Shown: positions 27,371 to 36,743, numbered from the stretch's first letter. The stretch is 64,000 bases of DNA from Candidatus Cloacimonadota bacterium (GCA_030445745.1 JASUTE010000001.1:226035-290034); one strand, 5' to 3'. The notes: generated from the sequence alone by a model not told the origin. Numbers and translations are program-made.

Positions 27371-29133
27371 TGTTTGATTTTAAGGCTTGCTTATCATAGA
27401 TTTTAATAAAAGTCTCGGCTTCGAAGTCTTTATTTATTGAATAGTTAGACGAATTTTCATAATCATTATGATCAAAACCAATTATATCAATTTCTGTATT
27501 TTCTTTATCATTAATAAATTTACAATTTTTATACTCATCAAGATATTTTTTGCATTGCTCAGGATGATCTCCCAGAACAATCTGGATCTTTTCCCAATCA
27601 TCATAGAAGTATTCCTGTAATAAAGGAATTATCTTGTTTCGGAAGATATGGCAAAGTTCTTCGAATTGATCTTTTTTGTCTTTCAATTTCATGAAAAAGG
27701 AATGGCCTATGGTGTGGTCGCGATCGTAGAGGAATTCAATTCTCTCATTAATTTTTGTTAACATATCTTTTATTTTGATATCTTTTATTGCAAACTCTAC
27801 CAAATCGGGTCTCGGCATCATTTCTTCAAACTGGAATCTTCTGCGCAGAGCAGTATCAATTAAAGCAATGCTTCTATCGGCTGTGTTCATAGTGCCAATG
27901 ATGTATAGATTTTGCGGTACACCAAAAGTTTCTTTGGAATATGGCAAAGTTACCGTTAATTCTTCATCTGCACCCAATCTTTTATCCGGTTCTATTAGTG
28001 TGATTAATTCACCAAAAATTTTGGAAATATTACCACGATTTATTTCATCAATAATGAGGACAAATGGTTTTGCAGTTTTAAAGTACTCATTTTTTTCTTC
28101 TTTTGCAAGTTTACAAAATTCTGCTAAATTTGTTACTTTAGAGTCTTTTATAGATTTGAGGCACACTGATTTAAAAATTCCATCTTCAATTTTGTATTGT
28201 AATTCTTCTTTTTTTTGTTCTTTAGAGGAAACTTCATTAGAGAAGACAGGTTTAATTCCTTCCACAAATTCTTCATAGCCATAAGATTGGTGGAAGGTTA
28301 CGAAATTAATTTGCTTTTCCTTATCCTTAAAATAATCGAAAGCCTCTTTTAATTTCTCTCGTTTTTGCTTATCTATATTATCTTTTTTTAGAATTTCTTG
28401 AATTTCGCTTACTTTTAAATCAGTATCACCAATTTCATCTTCATGATGGGATTTAAGAATAATCTCGAGAGCTTTGTTTACCGTTTTGTAAGTTTTACCA
28501 GTTCCAGGAGGGCCATAAAGGATGCGGTTGAGAGGAGGCTTCCCTTTTTGTTTGTTATCAGTTTTGTTATGCTTTTTATTTTTACTGTCTTTCTTTCTTA
28601 GTTTTTTAAATTCATTAATTTTGCTTAACATTTTCTTAAATTCGTTTTCATCATATAATAGTTGCTTTTTTAATCCGCTGATCTCTATCTCATCTACGAT
28701 TTTTTTAAAATCACCATTTAGTATTTTTTTTATTCCTTCTTCTAAAGATTCATAATCATAAAATTTTCGGAATCTTTTATTATCTGTACCATGCCTCTCT
28801 ATACCATCTATCTTTTTTATTATTGAATTATAAAAGTTTATTAACTCTTTACTTTCTTCACCTCTAAATACAATTATTAAAGATAGGGTAGTTTTTTTAT
28901 TTTTATAGTGTTTTAATTCAATGTTTATTTGTTTAGTTTTATTTTTTGTGTCCCCTCTTTTCACTAATCCTATTGATACATATTTATTAGTTCCATGAAA
29001 CCAAAAACCTTTCTCAAGCCTATGACTGTTGTTTTCTTGTCTTAGTGAAAATGTGAAATCTTTGTTTACTTTCTTAATTTAATAAAATATCTATAATCTG
29101 GTCATGCAAAGCAGCAATATTTTTTTCTTCCAT
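27354..29133 (-). CDS. mcrB: McrB-like AAA+ GTPase, with probable 5' frameshift
   Basis: The motor of an McrBC-type system. The conserved core has Walker [31 protein letters not shown], Walker [21 protein letters not shown], and the McrB signature [22 protein letters not shown]. The track begins at an internal GTG (28964). The same frame runs upstream to 29078 and encodes [22 protein letters not shown], a typical McrB N-terminal domain. It then meets a TAA at 29079-29081. A 19-codon start, [19 protein letters not shown], with a strong AGGGGGAAAG site begins at 29133, but it is one base out of frame. A single-base indel near 29080 explains this. The gene may be inactive, or the indel may be a sequencing error. 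Confidence 0.75.
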
Positions 29134-29466
29134 CTTTCCCCCTAATTTCTCCCTTTTTTATTTTATTAAAACTTTTTCTATAATCTCGATCGTTTTATCA
29201 ATGAATTTATGTCTTATACTCATAACGCCTATTCTACCTATTTTAGCAAATAACTAAAAAAAAATGAGCTTTATTTCAATTTTAATTTTTTCTATTTTAA
29301 AATATACACTTGATAAATTTAAATTAGTCTTTGTCAATTGTTTTATTTTTTTATCATTTTTTTGCTTTCGATATTTTTATTATTATCTTTGTATTCTTTC
29401 TGCTTTTTCGTTTCTTTATTTAGAATGTGTCATTTTCTATTATATTTGTCCTTTAATTTCTGATTT

Positions 29467-29781
29467 CTATTTCCCAAATCCAACTATTTTGGTCTTATTC
29501 TTGAATTTACTGTTTGTTTCCAGCTCGCAGTATTTAATCAAATCTGCTTGGGTTAATTTTTGCAGTTTGCCATATCTGTTAGTAGCTTCTGTATAAGCGT
29601 TTTTTACAATTATTTTTATCTGCCCACCAGTTAATTGGTATGTTGGGGCTAACATATTAATTTTTATGGAATTAACACCGGGAATCGATGCCGGTAACTG
29701 TAATTTCCAAAGCTGTTTACGCTGTTGCTGGGCAGACTTCGGGTAATCTTGATTGGCAGATACAAGCTTGCCTAATTCCAT
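29467..29781 (-). pseudogene. C-terminal fragment of an AAA+ ATPase
   Basis: The 104-residue ORF reads DYPKSAQQQRKQLWKLQLP, then LAPTYQLTGGQIKIIVKNAYTEA, and ITQADLI-like LTQADLIKYCELE. This is the small helical lid (with the sensor-2 region) of an AAA+ ATPase of the FtsH/CDC48-like sort seen in phage-like and contractile systems. Walker A and B parts are missing, and upstream sequence is not in frame. I regard it as a relic. The surrounding 28965-29466 and 29782-30065 contain only very AT-rich sequence with no gene I can support. Confidence 0.55.
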
Positions 29782-30065
29782 TAAATAGAAGTAAGGTAAT
29801 TTTTTTATAAATCTCCTTTATTTTCGATAAGATAATAAGCATACCTAAAAAAGTAAAAAATATTTGGGACAACAAGCTTATGGTTATTCGATAAAAAATA
29901 ATCGATATAAAAGTGTAAATAACGCCTATTTTCACTTATAGATTGAGTTAAAACTTCTTTAGCTTTGCTTTTTTGCTTGACCATAACAGTTTGAAAAAAG
30001 ATTTTGCACAAAAAATACTGAAAATTAGCGGCTCAGAATAAAGAAGTAAAATACAGAGGGAGTTT

Positions 30066-30413
30066 ATGAAGTTAAAAGAAATTTTAGAAGCTTTAGAGGC
30101 AGAGCTTCTTACCAAGGATGCGGATTTGGATACAGAAGTAAGTTGCGCCTTTGGTTCCGACCTTATTAGTGATATTTTACACTGTACAAAAGAGAAGACT
30201 TTATTGCTTACCGGGCTTACCAATCCCCAAGTTATCCGTCTTTCCGATATGATCGATTTGTATGGAATTGTATTTGTACGCGGCAAAAAACCGTCACCAG
30301 AAATTGTGAAAATGGCAGAAGAGAGACAACTTCCCTTGATTTCCACACAATACACGCTTTACAAAACCAGCGGAATCCTTTTTAATAAAGGGCTTAGGAG
30401 CTGTAAAATATAA
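30066..30413 (+). CDS. DRTGG-domain protein, first copy
   Basis: A 115-residue protein of the DRTGG type: CAFGSDLISDILHCTKEKTLLLTGLTNPQVIRLSDM, then GIVFVRGKKPSPEIVKMAEERQLPLISTQYTLYKTSG. DRTGG domains occur in phosphotransacetylase and HPr kinase and are thought to sense a small ligand. It begins a cluster of nine genes related to NADH-linked hydrogenase. It overlaps the next gene in a TAATG arrangement. A second copy is at 32194. Confidence 0.85.
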   Translation: MKLKEILEALEAELLTKDADLDTEVSCAFGSDLISDILHCTKEKTLLLTGLTNPQVIRLSDMIDLYGIVFVRGKKPSPEIVKMAEERQLPLISTQYTLYKTSGILFNKGLRSCKI

Positions 30414-30904
30414 TGCCTGAGTATTGGTATATAAAACCTGGTTACGAGGAACGCACCCGAAAATTTCTGGAAAATAAACCACAACCAGAAGTAAGTTCCG
30501 ATTTTGAAATTAAAGAACATGATTTTGTGAATGCAGGTATGGCCTCGGGTGAGATAAAACTCTCTTTAAAGCGGTTGGGAGTGAAATCGGAAATCCTACG
30601 GCGAGTTGCAATAGCTGCCTATGAGGCAGAAATAAATATTGCAGCGCATTCCAAAGGCGGCAAGATAACAGCGGATATCTTTCCCGAGCTCATCCATATA
30701 AAACTGCAGGATAATGGTCCTGGCCTAGAAGATATAGAGCAGTGTATGCAGCCAGGTTTTTCTACCGCCAATGAATTGGTGCGAGAAATGGGTTTTGGCG
30801 CTGGCCTGGGTCTTCCTAATATAAAAAAAAACACTGATGTAATGCACATCGAATCGGAATATGGGAAGACGACATTTTTAGAAATTATAATATATTTCGA
30901 GTGA
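30413..30904 (+). CDS. ATP-binding (HATPase) anti-sigma-type protein
   Basis: A 163-residue protein with a GHKL ATPase core: LRRVAIAAYEAEINIAAHSKGG (N box), IKLQDNGPGLEDIEQCMQPGF (G1) and GFGAGLGLPNIKKNTD (G2). No HisKA, receiver or membrane segment is present, so it resembles RsbW/SpoIIAB-type serine kinases. In hydrogenase clusters of Clostridia and Thermotogae, such a gene sits beside a HydA-like sensor. A regulatory role with the following iron-sulfur protein is plausible but inferred from context. Confidence 0.82.
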   Translation: MPEYWYIKPGYEERTRKFLENKPQPEVSSDFEIKEHDFVNAGMASGEIKLSLKRLGVKSEILRRVAIAAYEAEINIAAHSKGGKITADIFPELIHIKLQDNGPGLEDIEQCMQPGFSTANELVREMGFGAGLGLPNIKKNTDVMHIESEYGKTTFLEIIIYFE

Positions 30905-30908
30905 GACT

Positions 30909-32183
30909 ATGAAACAAAAAAAAGAGTATTTTCATGCGATAAAATTAGTGGAAGAAAACTGCACGGGATGTACCAAATGTGTACGTGTGTGTCCTACCGA
31001 GGCTTTGCGCGTACGTAATGGTAAGGTACAGCTCGATTCCACACGCTGTGTTGACTGTGGCAAATGTGTCCAGGCTTGTCCCTTCGATGCTATACAAACT
31101 TATGCCGATGATCTTAACATTATCGATAAATTTAAATACAAAGTGGCAGTTATTTCTACTTCCTTTGCTGGTCAATTTTCGGAATCTATAGGTTACGCAA
31201 ATGCCAAAAAAGCGCTTTTACATATGGGTTTCGATGAGGTGGCTGAAGAATCGATGGTAACTGAACTTATGAGTAGCATTATTCGTGACTATATTCGTAA
31301 AAATTCGCAGATAAGACCGATAATTTCCAGCAACTGCCCAGCGATAGTGCGGCTTATCCAAGTTCGGTTCAATTCACTGCTTCCCAATATTTTGCGCATA
31401 GAAGCACCTATGAGTGTTCTGGCATTGTATTATAGGAACAAGATAGCCAGGCAGAAAAATATTTCAGAAGAGGATATTGGAGTTTTCCTGATTGTTCCCT
31501 GTATATCGCAAGTTACAGCCGTACATCAACCCGAAGGAGCTTATAAAAATGTGCATGACGGTGCAATTTCTATCAGCGAAGTTTACAAGGAAGTAATTAG
31601 TAACATCAAGGAAGTTCAAAAAGATGAAACACCTATAGAGACTTATCCCAAAGGATTGAGCTGGGCTATTTCGGGTATGGAAGCCGAAGAGGTAAACGAT
31701 GGGACACTGCGAACCCTGGCCGTTAGTGGCATTCACAATGTTATTAAGATCTTGCATAAAATAGAAGATCAGCAGCTGGAAACCTACGATTTTGTGGTTC
31801 TACACAGCTGTACAAATGGCTGTGTGGGTGGAGTTTTGAATGTGGAAAACCCCTTTGTGGCTACAAGTCGTATTCGTAATTATTTACGTACAGCTGAGCA
31901 TAAAAACTTTGCTGATGATTATTTTTACGAAATGTATCAAAATAATATGTTCGATGTTTTACCTTTAGAATCACGTTCGATAATGAGTTTGGACAGTAAC
32001 ATAAAAGATGCATTAGAAAAAATGAAAAAAATCAGAGAGATCACCAAAATATTACCGGGGCTAGATTGCTCAGCTTGCGGTTCTCCTACCTGCAGAGCTT
32101 TAGCAGAGGATATCGTGGTTGGGAAAGCCGAGTTAGATGATTGTATGGTGAGATTAAAAAAGATGCGTAAACAAAAAAAGTAG
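30909..32183 (+). CDS. HydA-like iron-sulfur protein (putative hydrogen sensor)
   Basis: A 424-residue protein. Residues about 15-65 form a 2[4Fe-4S] ferredoxin (CTGCTKCVRVCPTEAL and CVDCGKCVQACPFDAI). The middle part resembles the large-subunit C-terminal domain of [FeFe]-hydrogenase: SSNCPAIVRLI, IVPCISQVTAVH, and HSCTNGCVGGVLNVENPF. These correspond to the H-cluster loops, but the TSCCP and MPCxxK forms of catalytic enzymes are altered. The C-terminus has a further [4Fe-4S] Fe-S domain (PGLDCSACGSPTCRALAEDI). This class is regarded as sensory or ancillary. Between two DRTGG genes and next to an HATPase gene, it is a good candidate redox or H2 sensor. Confidence 0.85.
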   Translation: MKQKKEYFHAIKLVEENCTGCTKCVRVCPTEALRVRNGKVQLDSTRCVDCGKCVQACPFDAIQTYADDLNIIDKFKYKVAVISTSFAGQFSESIGYANAKKALLHMGFDEVAEESMVTELMSSIIRDYIRKNSQIRPIISSNCPAIVRLIQVRFNSLLPNILRIEAPMSVLALYYRNKIARQKNISEEDIGVFLIVPCISQVTAVHQPEGAYKNVHDGAISISEVYKEVISNIKEVQKDETPIETYPKGLSWAISGMEAEEVNDGTLRTLAVSGIHNVIKILHKIEDQQLETYDFVVLHSCTNGCVGGVLNVENPFVATSRIRNYLRTAEHKNFADDYFYEMYQNNMFDVLPLESRSIMSLDSNIKDALEKMKKIREITKILPGLDCSACGSPTCRALAEDIVVGKAELDDCMVRLKKMRKQKK

Positions 32184-32193
32184 AAGGATTGCT

Positions 32194-32535
32194 ATGATTT
32201 TATTAAAAGATTTTTTGGAAAAGATCGATGGCAAAGTTTTAACTACTGAAGTCGATATTTCTCAAACAGAGATCAAAGATGGCTATGTTTCCGATTTGTT
32301 AAGTGATGTGATGGGAAATGCAGAAGAAGGCCAGGTTTGGATAACCATTATGCGCCATTTGAATGTAGTAGCAGTAGCCTCTTTAGCCAATCTATCAGCA
32401 GTGGTTTTTGCCAAAAGCTACCAACCTGAAGATGCTGTAATAAAAAAGGCGAATCAAGAAGGAATTTGCCTTATTTCTACTCCACTTCCCACTTTTCAGG
32501 TAGCAGGCATTTTGTATGAAATGTTAAAGAAATGA
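32194..32535 (+). CDS. DRTGG-domain protein, second copy
   Basis: A 113-residue paralogue of the 30066 protein: SDLLSDVMGNAEEGQVWITIMRHLNVVAVASL, then AVVFAKSYQPEDAVIKKANQEGICLISTPLPTFQVAGIL. It is clearly diverged from the first copy. It separates the HydA-like gene from the PHP gene, with an 11-base gap upstream. Probably a ligand-sensing companion of the hydrogenase cluster. Confidence 0.83.
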   Translation: MILLKDFLEKIDGKVLTTEVDISQTEIKDGYVSDLLSDVMGNAEEGQVWITIMRHLNVVAVASLANLSAVVFAKSYQPEDAVIKKANQEGICLISTPLPTFQVAGILYEMLKK

Positions 32536-32548
32536 GCGGGTAGATGTC

Positions 32549-33292
32549 TTGAAGTGGTATCGTGCTGACCTACATATTCACTCGGTGTTATCGCCGTGTG
32601 GAGGGCTGGAGATGTCGCCTAGTAGTGTGATGCAGACTGCCAAAAACAAAGGTCTGGATTTAATAGCTATCACCGACCATAATTCCATGGCTAATTGTGG
32701 TGTGTATGCCAAAGCAGCCAGGGATTATAAACTTGATTTTTGGTATGGCGTGGAGGTGCAAACAGCAGAAGAAATTCACGTGCTAGCACTATTCGATGAT
32801 CCTGAGCCAGCTTTGGAATTTGATAAAGAACTTTATAATTCTTTGCTTCCCATAGAAAATGATCCCGAATTTTTCGGTGATCAGGTAGTTATAGATAGCA
32901 AAGCAAATATAGTTCGATTTGAAAAGAGGGCTTTGATAAATTCCTCTATCTGGACATTTGATGAAGCTATCAAAAAAATTCAGTCTGTAGGAGGTTTTGC
33001 GTTCCCAGCCCATGTGGATGCACAAACTTACAGTGTTATTGCTCAGTTGGGATTTATTCCTACCAATATTTCCCTACCTGCAGTAGGAATTTCCGCCAAA
33101 GCCAAACCTCAGATGGTTCGACAAAATTTCCCTCAGTTAAAAAATTATAATCTTATCCAAAATTCAGATGCCCATTATCTAAAAGATATTGGTAGTGGCT
33201 ACACAGATTTTTATCTGGAAAAACCGACTGTTGCCGAATTGAAGATGGCTTGCAAAAATGAAAAAGGAAGAAAAATAAAAAATAAAAATTAG
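32549..33292 (+). CDS. PHP-domain phosphoesterase
   Basis: A 247-residue PHP (polymerase and histidinol phosphatase) protein. It starts at TTG in a short 13-base gap. The metal-binding motifs are present: RADLHIHSVLSPCGG, ITDHNSMANCG, and QNSDAHYLKDIGSG. The middle KANIVRFEKRALIN stretch is typical of the subfamily embedded in hydrogenase clusters. Expected to be a cytoplasmic metal-dependent phosphatase. Its substrate is unknown. Ends 8 bases before hydC. Confidence 0.85.
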   Translation: MKWYRADLHIHSVLSPCGGLEMSPSSVMQTAKNKGLDLIAITDHNSMANCGVYAKAARDYKLDFWYGVEVQTAEEIHVLALFDDPEPALEFDKELYNSLLPIENDPEFFGDQVVIDSKANIVRFEKRALINSSIWTFDEAIKKIQSVGGFAFPAHVDAQTYSVIAQLGFIPTNISLPAVGISAKAKPQMVRQNFPQLKNYNLIQNSDAHYLKDIGSGYTDFYLEKPTVAELKMACKNEKGRKIKNKN

Positions 33293-33300
33293 GAGGACAA

Positions 33301-33786
33301 ATGCCTCAAGTTTCAAAAAAAGAGAGTTTGTTGTATAAGCAATTAGAGAAGGTAATCGAAAGTAAGAGCGATTTACGTAATCCACTTATAGAAGTGTTGC
33401 GCGAAGCACAGGAAATTTTTGGTTATCTGCCCATGGAAGTGCAGACATTCATTGCTGAAAAAATGAATTTACCTATAGCTCATATTTATGGCGTGGTCAC
33501 TTTCTATAATTTCTTTTCCATGACACCACGCGGAAAGAATATTGTAAATGTGTGTACAGGCACGGCTTGCTACGTGAAGGGAGCTCCTCGTCTTATTCAA
33601 ATGCTGGAAGAAGAACTGGATATAAAAATGGGTGAAACCACCAAAGATGAGCTATTCACACTAACCTCTGTACGATGCGTGGGAGCTTGTTCGCTAGCAC
33701 CAGTTTTTGTAATTGGCGAAGAAACTTATGGCCGAGTCGATAATCGCGATAAATTAAAAGAAATACTCCATCAATATCGTAGCTAA
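33301..33786 (+). CDS. hydC: NADH-dependent hydrogenase, NuoE/HydC-like subunit
   Basis: A 161-residue thioredoxin-like [2Fe-2S] protein homologous to complex I NuoE. NPLIEVLREAQEIFGYLP and HIYGVVTFYNFFSM are the helical part. The cluster ligands are in CTGTACYVKGAP and RCVGACSLAPV, giving the C-x4-C and C-x3-C pattern. AGGAGG stands 5 bases before the ATG. It carries electrons between the HydB flavoprotein and the hydrogenase catalytic subunit, normally in a bifurcating NADH/ferredoxin complex. Confidence 0.93.
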   Translation: MPQVSKKESLLYKQLEKVIESKSDLRNPLIEVLREAQEIFGYLPMEVQTFIAEKMNLPIAHIYGVVTFYNFFSMTPRGKNIVNVCTGTACYVKGAPRLIQMLEEELDIKMGETTKDELFTLTSVRCVGACSLAPVFVIGEETYGRVDNRDKLKEILHQYRS

Positions 33787-33789
33787 ACA

Positions 33790-34362
33790 ATGCAGGATAT
33801 ATCTTTACATCTTCTGGATATTATCGAAAATTCTATCCGCGCCCAAGCTAAGCTTATCAAAATAGAGATCTTGGTTCAGGTTATGAAAAATAAATTGGTC
33901 ATAACTATAGAAGATGATGGTGTAGGAATGGACGCAGAGACCATGCAAAAAGCGCAAGATCCTTTTTACACAACTAAAGAGCAACGTGAAAAAAAAGTTG
34001 GATTGGGAATACCTCTTTTCAAACAAAACGCCGAAATGTGCGGTGGTGGGTTTTGGATGAAAAGCAAACCAGGGCATGGCACCAAGATAATTGCAGAATT
34101 TCGTTACGATCATGTGGACAGAATGCCGCTGGGAAATCTTACTGATACTATTTTGGGGGCTGTAATTGGCCATCCGGAAGTGGATTTTGTATTAAAACTG
34201 CATCGCCACATGGTAAGCGGCCAGCAACTGGATTTTGAATTTGATACCAGGCCGGTGAAAAGAGAGCTGGAGGGAATTCCCTTGAATTATCCGGAAGTTT
34301 ACACATTATTACAAAATGAAATTAAAGAAGGAATAATAAAAACAAAAATGGAGGAAATCTGA
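33790..34362 (+). CDS. ATP-binding HATPase-domain protein
   Basis: A 190-residue GHKL ATPase: LHLLDIIENSIRAQAKLIKIEI (N box), IEDDGVGMDAETM (G1), and KVGLGIPLFKQNAEMCGGGFWMKSKPGHGT (G2). It lacks a phosphorylatable His domain. It sits in the standard position between the HydC-like and the ferredoxin-like genes found in [FeFe]-hydrogenase operons of anaerobes. TGATG overlap with the next gene. Probably a kinase or switch that regulates the complex, function not shown. Confidence 0.82.
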   Translation: MQDISLHLLDIIENSIRAQAKLIKIEILVQVMKNKLVITIEDDGVGMDAETMQKAQDPFYTTKEQREKKVGLGIPLFKQNAEMCGGGFWMKSKPGHGTKIIAEFRYDHVDRMPLGNLTDTILGAVIGHPEVDFVLKLHRHMVSGQQLDFEFDTRPVKRELEGIPLNYPEVYTLLQNEIKEGIIKTKMEEI

Positions 34363-34733
34363 TGAAGACTCTCGAAGAATTAAGAAAAATTCGGGAAAAA
34401 GCACAGAAACAGATGAAATTACGAGATAGCCAGCATAGAATCAAAATTGTGGTTGGCATGGGCACTTCTGGTATCGCTATGGGTGCTAGGGAAGTGATGA
34501 AGGCGATATTGGATGAAGTAGCTAAACGAAATCTGGATGATGTTCTGGTAACTCAAACAGGAGAAAAAGGTTTATCTTCAATGGAACCTGTGGTAGATGT
34601 TATCGAAAAAGATAAACAAACCATTACTTATGGTAATGTAACCCCGGGAAAAGCTAGAAAAATTGTTGCCGAACATATAGTTAATGGTAAAGTACTTACC
34701 GATTATGTGGTAGCTACACAGTCGCAGAAATAG
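34362..34733 (+). CDS. Ferredoxin-like hydrogenase subunit lacking all cysteines
   Basis: A 123-residue protein of the thioredoxin-like ferredoxin family that follows HATPase genes in hydrogenase operons. KIVVGMGTSGIAMGAREVMKAI corresponds to the usual GTCGIAAGAREV, and VTQTGEKGLSSMEPVVDV to the usual tGC.GlC..EP. All four cluster ligands are replaced (Ser, Met, Glu, Ser or similar), and there is no cysteine anywhere in the protein. It therefore cannot bind the [2Fe-2S] cluster. The frame is intact and the codon usage is like its neighbours. It may act as a structural or assembly subunit. Confidence 0.85.
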   Translation: MKTLEELRKIREKAQKQMKLRDSQHRIKIVVGMGTSGIAMGAREVMKAILDEVAKRNLDDVLVTQTGEKGLSSMEPVVDVIEKDKQTITYGNVTPGKARKIVAEHIVNGKVLTDYVVATQSQK

Positions 34734-34742
34734 GGGGAGTAG

Positions 34743-36590
34743 ATGTCTAGAAAAAGAACAGATGTTTTGCTTTGTTGCGGTTCTGGTTGTGTTTCTGCCG
34801 GAGCTCTGAAAATAAAGAAAAAACTAGTTGAAACCTTACAGGAAAACAATCTTTCTGAAGAAGTTAATATAATTGAAACTGGTTGTATGGGACCATGTGA
34901 TTTTGGGCCGGTAATGATGGTGTATCCTGAAGGTGTTTTTTATAAAAAGGTTACAGAAGAAGATGTAGAAGAACTAGTTCAGGAACACTTTTTAAAAGGA
35001 CGGCCATTAAAACGCCTTATGCTGCAGGATAAAGAAAAAGTGTTGGCAACCCCCAAGGATATTCCTTTTTATAAGAAGCAGGTAAAAGTTACTTTAGCCA
35101 ACTGTGGTTACATCGATCCCGAAAAAATTGAAGAATACATTGCCGTAGATGGTTATGAAGCTTTTGTGAAAGCTTTAACAGAGATGAAACCTCAGGAAGT
35201 GATCGAAGTAGTGAAAAAATCTGGCTTGCGCGGCCGGGGTGGCGGTGGTTTCCCAACTGGCCTGAAATGGCAATTTACCAAAGATGCTGCTGGTTTACCT
35301 AAATATGTTATTTGCAATGCTGACGAAGGTGACCCCGGTGCTTTTATGGATCGTTCTTTGTTGGAAGGCGACCCACACCGAGTTTTGGAAGGCATGATGT
35401 TAGCTGCTTATGCCACTGGCGCTTCCAAAGGCTATTTCTACATTCGTGCCGAATATCCGCTGGCAATTAAACGTGTGAAAAATGCGATTAAGCAAGCGCG
35501 CGAATATGGCTTGATCGGTGAAAATATTTTTGATACAGACTTCAGCTTTGATGCCGAGGTAAGAACTGGTGCAGGTGCTTTCGTTTGCGGTGAAGAAACA
35601 GCGCTTATAGCTTCTATTCAGGGAATGCGCGGCCAGCCAGTTCCCAAACCACCATATCCAGCAGCTTCTGGTGTTTGGGGCAAACCTACTGTGGTGAATA
35701 ATGTGGAAACATTGGGTAACCTGCCCACTATTTTCCTAAAAGGAGCCGCTTGGTTTGCTAGCATGGGCAGCGAAACCAGTAAAGGAACTAAAGTTTTTGC
35801 GCTTACCGGAGACGTGAAAAATACTGGCTTGGTAGAAGTTCCCATGGGAATTTCTTTAAAAGAGCTTATCTACGAAGTAGGTGGCGGTATTCCGGAAGGC
35901 AAAAAGTTCAAAGCTGTTCAGCTGGGTGGGCCTTCAGGCGGTTGCCTCACTATCGATCACCTAAATACTTCCATCGATTATGAATCGTTAAAGGAAGCTG
36001 GCGCTATGGTAGGTTCTGGCGGCGTAATTGTGATGGACGACTCCAACTGTATGGTAAATGTAGCTAAATTTTTCTTAGAATTTTCCTTGGAAGAATCCTG
36101 TGGAAAATGTACACCTTGCCGAGTAGGTTTGAAACAAATGCACAAAATTTTGGAGAAAATCACTTCTGGTCAGGGTCAAAAAGGTGATATTGAGGAATTG
36201 ATACACCTTGGAAATAGCATCAAAGAGCTTTCTCTATGTGGTTTGGGACAAACAGCACCCAATCCAGTACTTAGCACCATTCGCTACTTCCGCGAAGAAT
36301 ACGAAGCTCATATCAATCAGAAGAGCTGTCCTGCTAAAGTATGTACAGATTTAATGCACTTCCAAATAGATAAGGAGAAATGTATTGGTTGTGGGCTTTG
36401 CGCTCGTAAATGTCCTGTAGATTGTATAATTGGCAGTCGAGAAGACAAATACGAGATAACACAAATAGATTGCGTGAAGTGTGGTAGCTGCTTCGAAGTG
36501 TGCCCTGTTAACGCTATCAGCAAGTTACCTGGTATGCACGAAGATGTGCAAAACCACACTAAAGAAGCTAAAGAAAATATATATGCATAA
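34743..36590 (+). CDS. hydB: NADH-dependent hydrogenase flavoprotein subunit (NuoF-like, HydB)
   Basis: A 615-residue protein with four parts. An N-terminal thioredoxin-like [2Fe-2S] domain comes first (CCGSGCVSAGALKIK and TGCMGPCDFGPV). The NuoF core follows, with RGRGGGGFPTGLKW (FMN/NADH), NADEGDPGAF and GAGAFVCGEETALIAS. An SLBB segment (GGPSGGCL) leads to the 4Fe-4S motif ESCGKCTPCRVGLKQM. The C-terminal ferredoxin is CIGCGLCARKCPVDCI and CVKCGSCFEVCPVNAI. It accepts or donates NADH electrons through FMN, and in bifurcating complexes it couples them to ferredoxin. Last intact gene before a terminator, where hydA would be expected. Confidence 0.95.
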   Translation: MSRKRTDVLLCCGSGCVSAGALKIKKKLVETLQENNLSEEVNIIETGCMGPCDFGPVMMVYPEGVFYKKVTEEDVEELVQEHFLKGRPLKRLMLQDKEKVLATPKDIPFYKKQVKVTLANCGYIDPEKIEEYIAVDGYEAFVKALTEMKPQEVIEVVKKSGLRGRGGGGFPTGLKWQFTKDAAGLPKYVICNADEGDPGAFMDRSLLEGDPHRVLEGMMLAAYATGASKGYFYIRAEYPLAIKRVKNAIKQAREYGLIGENIFDTDFSFDAEVRTGAGAFVCGEETALIASIQGMRGQPVPKPPYPAASGVWGKPTVVNNVETLGNLPTIFLKGAAWFASMGSETSKGTKVFALTGDVKNTGLVEVPMGISLKELIYEVGGGIPEGKKFKAVQLGGPSGGCLTIDHLNTSIDYESLKEAGAMVGSGGVIVMDDSNCMVNVAKFFLEFSLEESCGKCTPCRVGLKQMHKILEKITSGQGQKGDIEELIHLGNSIKELSLCGLGQTAPNPVLSTIRYFREEYEAHINQKSCPAKVCTDLMHFQIDKEKCIGCGLCARKCPVDCIIGSREDKYEITQIDCVKCGSCFEVCPVNAISKLPGMHEDVQNHTKEAKENIYA

Positions 36591-36598
36591 CTTAGAAT

Positions 36599-36627
36599 AG
36601 GGGAGCCTTTGGTTCCCCTGTTTTTTT
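36599..36627 (+). terminator. Intrinsic terminator after hydB
   Basis: AGGGGAGCC pairs with GGTTCCCCT around a TTT loop (9 bp, one G-U), followed by GTTTTTTT. It closes the hydrogenase operon, so the hydA-like remnant downstream would not be transcribed with it. Confidence 0.85.
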
Positions 36628-36743
36628 ATTTACTATCACCAAGATGGTTTAGTTTTTCTTTTGCGTTAATTTTTTTGGAAAGGGATTTTATAAAGGGAAA
36701 GCCATACCAAGCTTCTCCCTGTTAAAATGTTTTAGAAGTAGCC

